A stretch of DNA of 64,000 nt from the NCBI GenBank assembly GCA_028284415.1, contig JANQRU010000001.1, forward strand, positions 248,001 through 312,000. The letters are read 5' to 3'. This document shows positions 8,655 to 18,099 of this stretch, in pieces. Below the pieces are notes generated by a model, which had not been told where the DNA came from, ran no database searches, and saw nothing but the letters and a program-made list of their open reading frames with translations. The translations under genes were made by a program, and so were the position numbers. The stretch's first letter is position 1. Each line of letters begins with the position of its first letter. The DNA comes from Pyrinomonadaceae bacterium. Its GTDB lineage: Bacteria > Acidobacteriota > Blastocatellia > Pyrinomonadales > Pyrinomonadaceae.

Positions 8655-9917
8655 ATGAAAAAGCTAACTCTTTTTATTTTTGCAAACGTACTATTACTTG
8701 TTTTTAGTATTCAGGTTTTTACTAGAATCAAGCCCATAAACGACTTAGAACCAACAGTTATACTAGTTTCTATTGATGGCTTTAGATATGACTACATAGA
8801 AAAATACAACACCAAAACGCTAAATAAACTTGCTAAAAATGGCGTTCGCGCAAAATGGTTAATCCCCTCTTTTCCAACAAAAACTTTCCCAAACCATTAC
8901 ACTATTGCGACAGGTCTCTTGCCTCAAAATCACGGGATAGTAGCGAATAATATGTACGATCCTGAATTTGATGCGGTTTTCACATTGGGTAAACGCGAAG
9001 AGGTACAGAATTCCCGTTGGTGGGGCGGCGAACCAATTTGGGTAACAGCTGAAAAACAAGGACAGATTGCCGGTGCTTTTTTCTTTCCCGGCACTGAAGC
9101 CAGCATAAAAGGCGAATATCCAACCTACTGGAAAACCTATGATGGAAAAATCCCAAATAAAACCAGAGTTGATACTGTTCTAAGTTGGCTTGATAAACCG
9201 AAAGACAAACGTCCAACTTTATTAACACTATATTTTAGCGATGTAGATGATGCGGGTCACAGTTATTCACCTAACAACAAAAAAACGGGAAAAGCAGTTA
9301 GAAAAATCGATAAAATGGTAAAGAGGCTTTATAAAGGATTAAAGAAAAGAAAAATTCATAACAAAGTAAATCTCATAATTGTTTCAGACCATGGAATGGC
9401 AAAAGTCCCACAAAAAAACGCAATAGTAATCGATGAATTATTTGATAATAATTTAGCTAAACAAATCTTCTGGGTAAGTGAGATTGTTCAGATTTTTCCA
9501 AAAGTAGGAAAAAAAGATGAAATTTACAACTCAATAAAATCAAAACTTTCGCCACAAGCAACTGTTTATAAGAAAGAAGACTTACCTGAAAGATTCCAAT
9601 ATTTAAACAATAGACGAATTGCTCCGATCTTAGTTTTACCGAATGAAGGTTGGATTTTGGTCACTAGAAAGCGTTTTGAAGATATGAAAGCAAGCGGAAG
9701 AATAAACACAATCAGAGGTTCTCATGGTTATGATAATGAGTTAGTTTCTATGCGAGCCATCTTTATCGGACACGGTGATGCATTTAGACAAAACTATGTT
9801 TCAGAACCATTTAACAATAAACAGATTTATAACTTAATGTGTAAAATTCTTGGCTTGAAGCCTGCAAAAAACGATGGAGACTTTAGAGTTGTGAAAGATT
9901 TATTGAAAGTAGATTAG
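8655..9917 (+). CDS. exported nucleotide pyrophosphatase/phosphodiesterase (NPP family)
   Basis: A 420-residue alkaline-phosphatase-superfamily phosphodiesterase. A signal peptide (about 1-23) precedes the metal-binding LVSIDGFRYDY (Asp near 43) and the nucleophile region PSFPTKTFPNHYTIATG, where the Thr before F-P-N-H is the expected catalytic residue. Further metal ligands appear in SDVDDAGHSYSP (near 190), VSDHGMAKVP (near 246) and RGSHGYDN (near 358). This full set is typical of bacterial NPP enzymes acting on nucleotides or phosphodiesters in the periplasm or outside. It ends one base before the stop of the convergent UbiD gene. Confidence 0.88.
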   Translation: MKKLTLFIFANVLLLVFSIQVFTRIKPINDLEPTVILVSIDGFRYDYIEKYNTKTLNKLAKNGVRAKWLIPSFPTKTFPNHYTIATGLLPQNHGIVANNMYDPEFDAVFTLGKREEVQNSRWWGGEPIWVTAEKQGQIAGAFFFPGTEASIKGEYPTYWKTYDGKIPNKTRVDTVLSWLDKPKDKRPTLLTLYFSDVDDAGHSYSPNNKKTGKAVRKIDKMVKRLYKGLKKRKIHNKVNLIIVSDHGMAKVPQKNAIVIDELFDNNLAKQIFWVSEIVQIFPKVGKKDEIYNSIKSKLSPQATVYKKEDLPERFQYLNNRRIAPILVLPNEGWILVTRKRFEDMKASGRINTIRGSHGYDNELVSMRAIFIGHGDAFRQNYVSEPFNNKQIYNLMCKILGLKPAKNDGDFRVVKDLLKVD

Positions 9918-9918
9918 T

Positions 9919-11691
9919 TTACTTAGGAAAATATTCTTTCCATCTTCTATCAACCAATTTTTTTATATCGTCCCTAACTTCTACTTCCTTTGGGTACCAA
10001 GGTTTCATTCGTGCATCAATCACGATAGGGGCATTATATGAAATATGATTATTTACAACTTTTATTTCTTTTGCATAAATATCAGTTGATGGATTAAACC
10101 TTGTCCAGGTAGCCCATAAGAATTTTTCTGTTGATCTAGCATATTCAATTGAATCGTGCATTACAACAATCTCAAAATCATCAAACACACCTGATTCAGC
10201 TATTCTCTTGCCTAATTTATTGTTATATTCTTTTTCGTTATCAGATGCGTATTTTTCTACCTCTAAAACTAAACATCCACCACAATAGATTTCGGCTTTT
10301 TTTACTCCTTTCGGCAAATCGCCCTTAAATTCTCTTTTCAGTTCTTTTTTCTTTTCTCCGACTCCTACAAGCATTGCCTTTGAACCATGGTTTATTTTGC
10401 CGGATGCATAATCAAGCGTATCAAAAGATGTTCGGTCAAAAATAAAGAAATCACTTTCCCAATTGACTCTTTCTAAGATGTATTCAAATAAATTCTTAAA
10501 ATCTCTTAAATCTTGAGGTTTGTCAGTTAAAAGTAAAAATTTTGTTAGAGATAATTGTCCTTCTCCAAGAATTCTAAACCCTGCGCCGAGAGCTTCTCTG
10601 GCATATCTTTCTCTCACAACAGCCGCCGCTAGAGAATGAAAACCTGTTTCTCCATAACTCCAAAGATCTAGAACTGCTGGCATAACCAATGGAAAAAGTG
10701 GAGACAAAAGTTCTTGTAAATAATCTCCTATAAAGAAATCTTCTTGACGAGGCTTTCCTACAACTGTAGCAGGATAAATTGCGTCTTTTCTGTGAAATAC
10801 AGCTTCAGCTTCAATTACTGGATAATCGTGAGCTAAAGAATAATAACCATAATGATCGCCGAATGGTCCTTCGGGTTTTCTCAATTTTGGAGGTACTTTT
10901 CCGCTGATTACAAATTCAGCTTCCGCTAGCAAACGCAAACCATTTTCCAAAGGATTTTTGGCTAATTGAATTTTTCCGTCATTTAATAAAGAAGCAAGCA
11001 TTAATTCTGGAACATCTTCTGGTAGAGGTGCAATTGCAGCCAGAATCATTGCCGGTGGACCGCCTACAAAAACATTTATTGGTAAAGGTTGATTTACTTG
11101 CTCAGCTTCATAGTGATGAAATCCACCGCCCTTACCAATTTGCCAATGAATTCCAGTTGAAGTCTGGTCATACCTCTGGATTCTATACATTCCCAAATTA
11201 TGCTTTCCGTTTGTAGGACTTTCCGTGTAAACAAGAGGCAATGTAACAAAATGTCCGCCGTCTTCGTGCCATAGCTGTAGTAAAGGAATTTCTTCGAGAC
11301 GAGCAGGCTTTTGCATTTTTTCAAGGATAGGAGCGTTTCGAACATTTTTTGTTCCGAGTTTTAACCCAGTCCAAGCCATATCGCGGTATTGCCACAGTTC
11401 TTTTGGTTTTGGTGGTAAGAGTATTTCAACCATTTCAACAGCTCGCTTAACAAATTCTTGTGGTCGTTTACCAAAACCTAAATCAATTCTCTTTGCAGTG
11501 CCGAATAGATTTGTAATAACAGGAAATTTAGAACCTTTAACATTTTTGAAAAATAAAGCCTTCCCTTGTTCTTCTATGACTCTTCGATGAATTTCAGCAA
11601 TTTCCAGATATGGATCAACTTCTGCTTCAATCTCTACTAGGTCATTTTCTTTTCTGATCGCTTCGATAAATGTACGTAAATTTTTATGCAT
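9919..11691 (-). CDS. UbiD-family prenyl-FMN decarboxylase, probably menaquinone pathway
   Basis: A 590-residue UbiD-fold protein. The conserved core RKPEGPFGDHYGYYS (around 285) contains the E-G-P-F-G-x-H signature of the prenylated-FMN site, and the start LRTFIEAIRKENDLVEIEAEVDP is typical of the family. The length (about 600) fits the menaquinone biosynthesis decarboxylase subgroup rather than the 490-residue UbiD of ubiquinone synthesis. A UbiX-type flavin prenyltransferase would be needed and is not in this window. The promoter should lie in the 170-base AT-rich gap shared with the divergent gene at 11862. Confidence 0.85.
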   Translation of the reverse strand: MHKNLRTFIEAIRKENDLVEIEAEVDPYLEIAEIHRRVIEEQGKALFFKNVKGSKFPVITNLFGTAKRIDLGFGKRPQEFVKRAVEMVEILLPPKPKELWQYRDMAWTGLKLGTKNVRNAPILEKMQKPARLEEIPLLQLWHEDGGHFVTLPLVYTESPTNGKHNLGMYRIQRYDQTSTGIHWQIGKGGGFHHYEAEQVNQPLPINVFVGGPPAMILAAIAPLPEDVPELMLASLLNDGKIQLAKNPLENGLRLLAEAEFVISGKVPPKLRKPEGPFGDHYGYYSLAHDYPVIEAEAVFHRKDAIYPATVVGKPRQEDFFIGDYLQELLSPLFPLVMPAVLDLWSYGETGFHSLAAAVVRERYAREALGAGFRILGEGQLSLTKFLLLTDKPQDLRDFKNLFEYILERVNWESDFFIFDRTSFDTLDYASGKINHGSKAMLVGVGEKKKELKREFKGDLPKGVKKAEIYCGGCLVLEVEKYASDNEKEYNNKLGKRIAESGVFDDFEIVVMHDSIEYARSTEKFLWATWTRFNPSTDIYAKEIKVVNNHISYNAPIVIDARMKPWYPKEVEVRDDIKKLVDRRWKEYFPK

Positions 11692-11861
11692 CTTATTAAA
11701 TAATTTTATTTATTAGCCTAAATTCTATTGAATCAAAGCAAAACTGAATTCGCAAACAGCAGAAATATAAGTATTGTTTGTCGAGTATTTTAGAAATTTG
11801 TTAGATATTTTTTAGTATTATTTGAGGATTTTGTTTATTTATTTATGGTAGAAAAATTGTT

Positions 11862-13163
11862 ATGAAGAAAACTAATTATTTCCAGCGTCTTATTTTTTTA
11901 TTTTTATGTATTTTAATTCTTTGCTCTATTACTTTTTCTCAAACAGCAAAAGAGCTTACAGAAAGTAATAAGCTAGAGCGACAAGCTATAAATCACTACA
12001 GAGCTAAAAATTATGAACAATTCCTTAAAGATATTGTTAAAGCTGATGTTTTGCGACCAAATCATGCCCGTTTGATTTATATTTCAGCTATTGCTTATTC
12101 ACTAAATAATAAACCTGAAAAGGCTCTAAATGCTCTACAAAGACTTGCTGATATGGGCTTATTTTTTCAAATAGAAAAGGATAAAGACCTGAAAACTCTT
12201 CAACAAAAGGATAAATTCAAAAAGATCTTAGCCAAGTTCAAATTGAATTCTCAACCAGTAAATAAAAGCGAGAAAGTATTTGAACTTAACCAAAAAGATT
12301 TAATTACAGAAAGTGTTGCGTTCGATAAAAAAACTAAAGCCTACTTCGTTTCAAGTGTTCATCAAGGAAAAATTCTGAAGATTGATGAAAAAAGAAACGT
12401 GAGGGAATTTTCAACCAAAGAAGATGAACTGTGGAGTGTTTTGGGAATTAAGATAGATGAAAAAAGACGTTTGCTTTACGCTTGCACCACTGCATTTCCT
12501 CAGTATATTAATTTCAAAAAATCAGATGAAGGAAAATCCGGGATATTCAAATATAATCTTGATACAGGGAAACTGATAAAAAAATATATTTTGTCAGAAA
12601 ATGATAAAAAGTTTGTGATTGGAGATTTAGCAATACATAAAAATGGTGACGTATATGCAACTGATAGTGTTTCGCCGCATATTTACAAAATAGATACGAA
12701 AACAGATAGTTTAGAGATATTCTTAAAAAGCGAAAACTTCTCTTCACTTCAAGGTATTACTTTCAATAAAAATTATAGTGAACTTTTTGTTGCAGACTAT
12801 TCAAAAGGAATTTTTAAAATAAGTCTGAGTAACAAAACTTATAAACAATTAAAACCTGCAAGTAATATAACAATATTAGGAATTGATGGGCTTTATTTTT
12901 ACAAGAATAAACTTATAGCCATTCAAAATGGCACACGTCCAAATAGAGTCGTTGAATTAGCATTAGATGATAGTCAATCAAAAATAATCAGTTTTAAAGC
13001 ACTAGAAGCTAATCACTCAGATTTTGAAGATCCAACCCTTGGAACAATTGTAAATAATCAATTTTATTATGTAGCCAATAGTCAATGGAATTTTTTTGGC
13101 AGAGACGGAAAATTACAAAGAGACAAATTAAAAAATCCTGTGATACTTAAACTCAGGTTGTAA
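11862..13163 (+). CDS. exported protein with TPR-like segment and SMP-30-type beta-propeller
   Basis: A 433-residue exported protein: signal peptide about 1-26 (ending SITFSQ), an alpha-helical TPR-like segment about 30-110 (LIYISAIAYSLNNKPEKALN) and a C-terminal beta-propeller about 140-433. Propeller blades can be seen in GDLAIHKNGDVYATDS and LQGITFNKNYSELFVADY, which match the SMP-30/gluconolactonase/LRE-like pattern. The function may be sugar lactone hydrolysis or simple binding; conserved metal-site residues cannot be assigned with confidence. It is a single-gene unit ended by a bidirectional hairpin. Confidence 0.65.
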   Translation: MKKTNYFQRLIFLFLCILILCSITFSQTAKELTESNKLERQAINHYRAKNYEQFLKDIVKADVLRPNHARLIYISAIAYSLNNKPEKALNALQRLADMGLFFQIEKDKDLKTLQQKDKFKKILAKFKLNSQPVNKSEKVFELNQKDLITESVAFDKKTKAYFVSSVHQGKILKIDEKRNVREFSTKEDELWSVLGIKIDEKRRLLYACTTAFPQYINFKKSDEGKSGIFKYNLDTGKLIKKYILSENDKKFVIGDLAIHKNGDVYATDSVSPHIYKIDTKTDSLEIFLKSENFSSLQGITFNKNYSELFVADYSKGIFKISLSNKTYKQLKPASNITILGIDGLYFYKNKLIAIQNGTRPNRVVELALDDSQSKIISFKALEANHSDFEDPTLGTIVNNQFYYVANSQWNFFGRDGKLQRDKLKNPVILKLRL

Positions 13164-13166
13164 AAA

Positions 13167-13199
13167 ATTAGGGCAGATGTCATAAGACTCTGCCCTAAT
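13167..13199. terminator. bidirectional terminator between convergent genes
   Basis: An 11-bp perfect stem ATTAGGGCAGA / TCTGCCCTAAT with an 11-base loop. On the plus strand it follows the propeller gene by 3 bases. On the minus strand the stem is followed by TTTTTTA, so it can also end the M16 peptidase operon. Confidence 0.8.
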
Positions 13200-13222
13200 A
13201 TAATTTAATAACTTTTAGTCAA

Positions 13223-14752
13223 TTATCTTCTCAAGTTAGGTTTATTTAAATCTAAATTACTAACTTTTATTACATCTACTTTTTGATTAGGAAAACGTTT
13301 TTTTATATCTTCCATAAACATTTTCGCATCACCTACAATAATCATATCCCCACCTTTTAGATTATCAGACGCAAAACTCTTTATTTCAGAGTCAGATACT
13401 TTGTTTACATTTTCCATATAGGCGTTCAATTCGTTTGGATTGATGTTGTAAAGATATATATCCCGCAATCTTGCTGCTAATCCGTTTGTTGTTTGAAGAC
13501 TTCTGCCAAATCCGCCTGTTACAACTGCTTTTCGTGGAGTCATCTCGTCTTTTGAAATTATGTCTTTAGTGAGTTTTTCAATCTCAATTTTGATTAGTTC
13601 AGCAACTTCGGCAGCAGATTCGTTCTTTGTTTGCGTATTGGCATTAAAATTAGTATCCCAACCTCGCCATGCAAAACCACTTCTCGCACCGTAACTTAAA
13701 CCTCGTTTCAAACGAATTTCTTGATTAAGCCTTGCAGAATAACCTCCACCTAAAACTGAGTTTAGAACTGTTGCGGGGTAATAGATTTCACTCGTTAAGC
13801 AATTGTTGCTGATAGTATCTTCGCTTTCACAAAATATTCGACCATCACTTAATCTTTTTGCGTAACCAACCGCTGCTTGACCTGAGTTTGGCAAATCTAC
13901 GACTAGAAATCTGTTGATTATTTGATCTGGTTTGTCACGTTTTTTCAGTGTCCCAACAATCGTTGCGACTTTATTTGATCTTTTTGGTATGTAATTTTCC
14001 CAACCACCAAAAAATAACCTGGCAAAACGAAATGCCTGTTCTTCAGAAATATCTCCCGTGAAAATCAGAACAGAATTTTCGGGTATGTAGTTTTCCTTGT
14101 GAAATTTGACAATTGAATTACGATTTATTTTCTTTATGGTTTGAGGTGTACCGGATGTTGTATGTTCATCGAATGAATAACGGCTTGCAACATATGCCAA
14201 AAGTGTACCAGGCTGCCTTAAACTTACGTTAAACCCGTCTAAAGTCTGTTTTTTTGCAAGTTGCACTTCTTTGAGCGGAAATGTAGGACGAATAACTGAA
14301 TCAGACATAATTGATAAAGCACGTCCAAGTTTGTCTTTCATAACAGTTAAATTAACTGTTGAAGCATTCCAACCTACACCTGAATTCAAGTTACCGCCTA
14401 AAAAATCTATTTGTTCAGCAATATCTGTCGCACTTCTAAATTCAGTTCCCTTTACTAAAAGATTTGCGGTCATATTTGCTAAACCTGCGAGTCTTTCTTG
14501 TTCGCTGTCAGCTCCTCTTCTGACCAATAAAGAAACTGTCACTAAAGGAATATCTCTTTTAGGAACTATAACTACTTTAAGCCCGTTATCAAGCTTTTTT
14601 TCTTTTACTTCAGGGACAGAAACAGATTTAGGCTCAGTTGGTGGCGGAGGAGTTTCAGATGGTTGCTGAGCTTTTGCATCTAAAACAAAATTAATTGTCA
14701 AAAATACAAAAGTTATAGTCGATAGTATTTTAAACTTAAACAATTTTTTCAT
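13223..14752 (-). CDS. M16 peptidase family protein, non-catalytic partner
   Basis: A 509-residue M16 (pitrilysin-like) protein with a signal peptide (to about residue 29), a short proline-rich stretch (TPPPPTEPK) and two M16 lobes. The zinc motif HxxEH is absent: the matching segment reads LAGLANMTANLLVKGT. The C-terminal lobe keeps the LKRGLSYGARSGF region that contributes substrate-binding Arg/Tyr in non-catalytic subunits. The catalytic partner is encoded immediately upstream with a one-base TAATG overlap, so the two probably form a periplasmic heterodimer that degrades peptides. Confidence 0.88.
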   Translation of the reverse strand: MKKLFKFKILSTITFVFLTINFVLDAKAQQPSETPPPPTEPKSVSVPEVKEKKLDNGLKVVIVPKRDIPLVTVSLLVRRGADSEQERLAGLANMTANLLVKGTEFRSATDIAEQIDFLGGNLNSGVGWNASTVNLTVMKDKLGRALSIMSDSVIRPTFPLKEVQLAKKQTLDGFNVSLRQPGTLLAYVASRYSFDEHTTSGTPQTIKKINRNSIVKFHKENYIPENSVLIFTGDISEEQAFRFARLFFGGWENYIPKRSNKVATIVGTLKKRDKPDQIINRFLVVDLPNSGQAAVGYAKRLSDGRIFCESEDTISNNCLTSEIYYPATVLNSVLGGGYSARLNQEIRLKRGLSYGARSGFAWRGWDTNFNANTQTKNESAAEVAELIKIEIEKLTKDIISKDEMTPRKAVVTGGFGRSLQTTNGLAARLRDIYLYNINPNELNAYMENVNKVSDSEIKSFASDNLKGGDMIIVGDAKMFMEDIKKRFPNQKVDVIKVSNLDLNKPNLRR

Positions 14753-16092
14753 TATTTTGCCCCTCCATTTTCTGTACCACGAATGTAATTAATAACTGCT
14801 CTGGTATTTTTCTTAAAATACTTTTCCATAACTCTTTTTACATCTTCAGCAGTTACTTTTTGTAATTCAGCAACGTCCTTGTTAACAGCTCTGGGATTAT
14901 TTCTATAAATAATCGCACTTCCAATGTCGGTCGCTTTTCCTTGAACTGTTTCTCTGTTTTGAAGAATTCCCGTTATTATTTTGTTCTTGGCTTTTTCTAA
15001 TTCTTTTTCTGTCGGTCCATTGTTTTTAAGCTTCTCTATTTCTTCCGTAATTGCTGACTCAATATCTTCAAGCTTTTTGCCGCCTGCTGCAATTGCATAA
15101 AAAATTAATAGCCCTTTATCTACTCGCGTATCAGCAAAAAATGCAGCTTGTTGAGCAAGTTGCTTTTCATATACTAACGACTGATAAAGCCTTGAGCTTC
15201 GACCACTAGATAGGATTGCCTCAGCGATTTCTATAGCCGGTATGTCAGGGCTAGTGGTTGGTGGTGCAAAGTATGTAATACCAATTGCCGGAAAAGGAAC
15301 ATTAGGTCGTTTTACTTCAAATCTTTCCTCTTTTGTTCTTTCGGGTTCTTTAGCATCAACTCTTGTAATTGCCTTTTCAGGAGTTTTGATTCGTCCAAAA
15401 TACTTGTCAATCCATTGATTTAATTGTTTTTCATCAAAATCACCAACTACAATTAATGAAGCGTTATCAGGTCGGTAATATTCTCGATAAAACTCAAATG
15501 CATCTTCAATTGTGGCGGCATTCAATTCGTCTAAATTCCCAATAACACCACGTTTGTATGGGTGAATTTTATAAGAAAGATAATCAAATGACCTGAATAA
15601 CATTCCATATGGATTAGCTTCTACTCTCTGCCTATATTCTTCTTTTACAACATCTCTTTCAGATGCAAAATTTTTGGAATCTACAGCTAAATTAACCATT
15701 CTGTCAGATTCTGCCCATAGAAGTGTTTCAAGATAATTTGAAGGAACTAATTCATAATATGCTGTTACATCCTCGGATGTGAACGCATTGTTAAATCCAC
15801 CCACATCTTCAGTTAATCTATCCATTTTTTCATTAGGCATATTTTTTGTGGCTTTGAACATCATGTGTTCAAACATGTGTGCAAAGCCTGATTTTCCTTT
15901 AGGATCATCTTTTCCACCAACTCGATACCAAACTTGTATGGTCACGACCGGATTCGATTTATCTTGCACAGTCACAACTTGTAAACCATTATCAAGCTTT
16001 CTAGTTTTAATATTCATCGGCGGAACACTAACCTGAGCTAGTATTCCCACACTTAATGCTAATAAGATTGTTATCAACAAAAATTTACGCAT
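14752..16092 (-). CDS. M16 zinc peptidase, catalytic subunit
   Basis: A 446-residue M16 peptidase with an N-terminal signal peptide (RKFLLITILLALSVGILA). The inverted zinc motif is intact in GFAHMFEHMMFKAT (H-x-x-E-H, around 70), and the distal Glu is likely in RDVVKEEYRQR about 75 residues later. The C-terminal half carries the usual M16C region with SSGRSSRLYQSLV. The paired gene downstream lacks the zinc motif, as in other two-chain M16 enzymes. It starts 16 bases after the 3-hydroxybutyryl-CoA dehydrogenase stop, so all three may be co-transcribed, though the functions do not obviously connect. Confidence 0.92.
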   Translation of the reverse strand: MRKFLLITILLALSVGILAQVSVPPMNIKTRKLDNGLQVVTVQDKSNPVVTIQVWYRVGGKDDPKGKSGFAHMFEHMMFKATKNMPNEKMDRLTEDVGGFNNAFTSEDVTAYYELVPSNYLETLLWAESDRMVNLAVDSKNFASERDVVKEEYRQRVEANPYGMLFRSFDYLSYKIHPYKRGVIGNLDELNAATIEDAFEFYREYYRPDNASLIVVGDFDEKQLNQWIDKYFGRIKTPEKAITRVDAKEPERTKEERFEVKRPNVPFPAIGITYFAPPTTSPDIPAIEIAEAILSSGRSSRLYQSLVYEKQLAQQAAFFADTRVDKGLLIFYAIAAGGKKLEDIESAITEEIEKLKNNGPTEKELEKAKNKIITGILQNRETVQGKATDIGSAIIYRNNPRAVNKDVAELQKVTAEDVKRVMEKYFKKNTRAVINYIRGTENGGAK

Positions 16093-16108
16093 ATTTTATT
16101 TCCTTTTT

Positions 16109-16960
16109 TTACTTTGAATAATTGTAAAAACCACGACCTGATTTTCTACCTAACCATCCGGCATCAACGTATTTTTTAAGCAATGGGCAAGGACGATATT
16201 TCGGATCACCTAGACCTTCATGTAAAACGTTCATAATCGCTAAGCATACGTCTAAACCGATAAAGTCAGCCAAAGTCAGTGGTCCCATCGGATGATTCAT
16301 ACCCAACTTCATAATTTCATCAATTGATTCCTCAGTTGCAACTCCCTCATGCAGACAATAAATTGCTTCGTTGATCATTGGCATTAAAACCCTATTTGAA
16401 ACAAAGCCGGGATAGTCATTACATTCAACCGGAACTTTTCCTAGTCTTTCAGATAATTCTTTAACAGTTGAATAGGTTTCATCACTTGTTGCAATACCAC
16501 GTATAACTTCGACCAATTTCATTATCGGTACTGGATTAAAAAAGTGCATTCCGATAACTTTGTCTGGTCGGTTGGTCGTCGCCGCAATTTTTGTGATGGA
16601 AATTGAGGATGTGTTAGTTGCCAAAATTGCATCTTCACTTGTTATTTCATCAAGTGTCTTGAAAATTTCTTTTTTGATATCAAAATTTTCAGTAGCCGCT
16701 TCAACAATCAATGTGCAATCGCTTAAATCCTTCAAATCTGTAGTTGTAGAAATCCGACCTAGAATTGCGGATTTATCATCTTCGGTAATTTTCTCTTTTT
16801 TTACGAATCTATCAAGGCTTTTAGAAATAGTTCCTACTGCACGTTCGAGAAATTCTTCGCTGATGTCGCACATCACGACTTCAATTCCTTTACCCGCAGC
16901 AGTTTGGGCAATACCGTTACCCATTGTCCCCGCACCAATAACACCAATTTTTTCACTCAT
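16109..16960 (-). CDS. 3-hydroxybutyryl-CoA dehydrogenase
   Basis: NAD-dependent 3-hydroxyacyl-CoA dehydrogenase. I use the internal ATG at 16960 (283 residues), because the protein then begins directly with the Rossmann fold [17 protein letters not shown]; the longer frame to 17041 adds 27 unrelated residues. Family features: [13 protein letters not shown], the catalytic His in [15 protein letters not shown], and the C-terminal domain [16 protein letters not shown]. It oxidises 3-hydroxybutyryl-CoA to acetoacetyl-CoA, which the thiolase at 18100 can cleave, so the two likely act in the same fatty acid or butyrate pathway. Confidence 0.93.
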   Translation of the reverse strand: MSEKIGVIGAGTMGNGIAQTAAGKGIEVVMCDISEEFLERAVGTISKSLDRFVKKEKITEDDKSAILGRISTTTDLKDLSDCTLIVEAATENFDIKKEIFKTLDEITSEDAILATNTSSISITKIAATTNRPDKVIGMHFFNPVPIMKLVEVIRGIATSDETYSTVKELSERLGKVPVECNDYPGFVSNRVLMPMINEAIYCLHEGVATEESIDEIMKLGMNHPMGPLTLADFIGLDVCLAIMNVLHEGLGDPKYRPCPLLKKYVDAGWLGRKSGRGFYNYSK

Positions 16961-17041
16961 ATTATTAAACCTTTTTATATAGAATTTTTTGTTAGAACTT
17001 ATAGTTAAAAAATAAACAAAATTGTGCTTTAAAACAAACAA

Positions 17042-17068
17042 GCGACAAGATTTAATAAAATCCGTCGC
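17042..17068 (-). terminator. second hairpin upstream of the dehydrogenase gene
   Basis: Stem GCGAC / GTCGC with an inner GATTT / AAATC helix. Read on the minus strand it is followed by TTGTTTT, so it could be a backup terminator for the gene at 17159 or a leader hairpin of the dehydrogenase transcript. Its role is not decided by sequence. Confidence 0.45.
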
Positions 17069-17101
17069 AGTTCATTAATTGTAAATCAGTTTTTATTAAT
17101 A

Positions 17102-17140
17102 AAAGCGGAAGATTAGACGAGAGAGTCTAAAATCCGCTTT
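17102..17140 (-). terminator. terminator of the membrane-protein gene at 17159
   Basis: Outer stem AAAGCGGA / TCCGCTTT and inner stem TTAGAC / GTCTAA separated by small bulges, starting 18 bases after the stop. Read on the minus strand it ends in TTTTATTAAT. Confidence 0.65.
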
Positions 17141-17158
17141 CTTTATTTATATCAAATT

Positions 17159-17590
17159 TTATTGCCAGCTATTTGGCTGAGGCTGAGTCGGTGCACTACC
17201 TGCCATTCCACTGTCGTAGAGTTGTTTTCCTTCATCGCTCAAGAAAAACCAAAGACCATAAATACCTAAAGCCAATCCTAAAGGAATACTTGGTAATGAC
17301 AGTGCACTGCCAACAATACCTAGAGTTCTACCAATTTTCTGATGCTTACGCATTTTCATTCCGGCAAATCCATAAAAAGCTGCAATCAATAAAAGCACCA
17401 CACCTAAAGCAACTGCTAGGATTAAGAAAATACCGCCAACCATCTGACCTTCTGAATCAGGTGATCCCGATACAAGTGCTAAACCCATAATGCCGTAAAC
17501 TACGATAATGAAGATTCCGGCAAGTAGTTGAATTCCACCCATTATAAGAAAGAAAATTGATAATAAGTTATTGTGATCTCGTGCTGTCAT
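17159..17590 (-). CDS. small polytopic membrane protein
   Basis: A 143-residue protein of unknown function with about four hydrophobic segments (10-40, 50-75, 85-110 and the GLALGIYGLWFFLS stretch near 108-121), ending in a short polar, proline/glutamine-rich tail. The motif GIYGLWFFL recurs as GIYGLWYFL in the smaller gene at 17720, so the two are likely distant paralogues. The pattern resembles uncharacterised Bacteria/Acidobacteriota membrane proteins. Regulation and partners are not evident. Confidence 0.6.
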   Translation of the reverse strand: MTARDHNNLLSIFFLIMGGIQLLAGIFIIVVYGIMGLALVSGSPDSEGQMVGGIFLILAVALGVVLLLIAAFYGFAGMKMRKHQKIGRTLGIVGSALSLPSIPLGLALGIYGLWFFLSDEGKQLYDSGMAGSAPTQPQPNSWQ

Positions 17591-17719
17591 TTTTTTGCTC
17601 CAATTATTAAATTAAAAATCTTTAGCTATTATTTATTACGAAGTTTCTAATAAATTTGTTGCTAGAATTGTCTCTGATATATGAACGGAGAATTTGATAG
17701 ATTTTGCAGTATTTCTTAC

Positions 17720-17998
17720 TTATTCTTCTCTATTAAATAAAAAGTACCAAAGCCCGTAAATTCCAATAATTGAACCAATCGGAAAACTGAATAAATAGAT
17801 TATGCTGGCGACAGTTCCAAATAAATTTGCACCTGTCGTATTATTATGAATTTTCAGACCTGTGACAATAAAAAATACCGTATAAAATAGATATAACCAT
17901 TCCCCGCTTTGCCAACCTCCCATTCCGATCCACCCAAATAGATCCAAAACGCCAAAAACAAAAAAGATCGTTGATAAAATTTTTCGATGATTTCTCAT
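17720..17998 (-). CDS. small polytopic membrane protein, paralogue of the 17159 gene
   Basis: A 92-residue protein with about three hydrophobic segments and the closing motif GIIGIYGLWYFLFNREE, shared with its neighbour (GIYGLWFFL). It starts RNHRKILSTIFFVFGVLDL, with a basic N-terminus suggesting a cytoplasmic start. The function is unknown. Confidence 0.55.
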   Translation of the reverse strand: MRNHRKILSTIFFVFGVLDLFGWIGMGGWQSGEWLYLFYTVFFIVTGLKIHNNTTGANLFGTVASIIYLFSFPIGSIIGIYGLWYFLFNREE

Positions 17999-18038
17999 AT
18001 TTATATCTCCAGTTAGACTTTATGTAAAAAATAATAAA

Positions 18039-18074
18039 GCGAAGCTAAAATTAAAGCAATAATTTTAGCTTCGC
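18039..18074 (-). terminator. strong terminator of the thiolase gene
   Basis: A 15-bp perfect stem (GCGAAGCTAAAATTA and its complement) with a 6-base loop, 25 bases beyond the thiolase stop. On the minus strand it is followed by TTATTATTTTTTA. Confidence 0.85.
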
Positions 18075-18099
18075 CCCAAGTTTTTCTTTACTTTATTGA

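Noticed and set aside
16961-17041. Longer N-terminus for the 3-hydroxybutyryl-CoA dehydrogenase
   Set aside because: Adds 27 residues with no family match ahead of the Rossmann fold and runs close to a hairpin.
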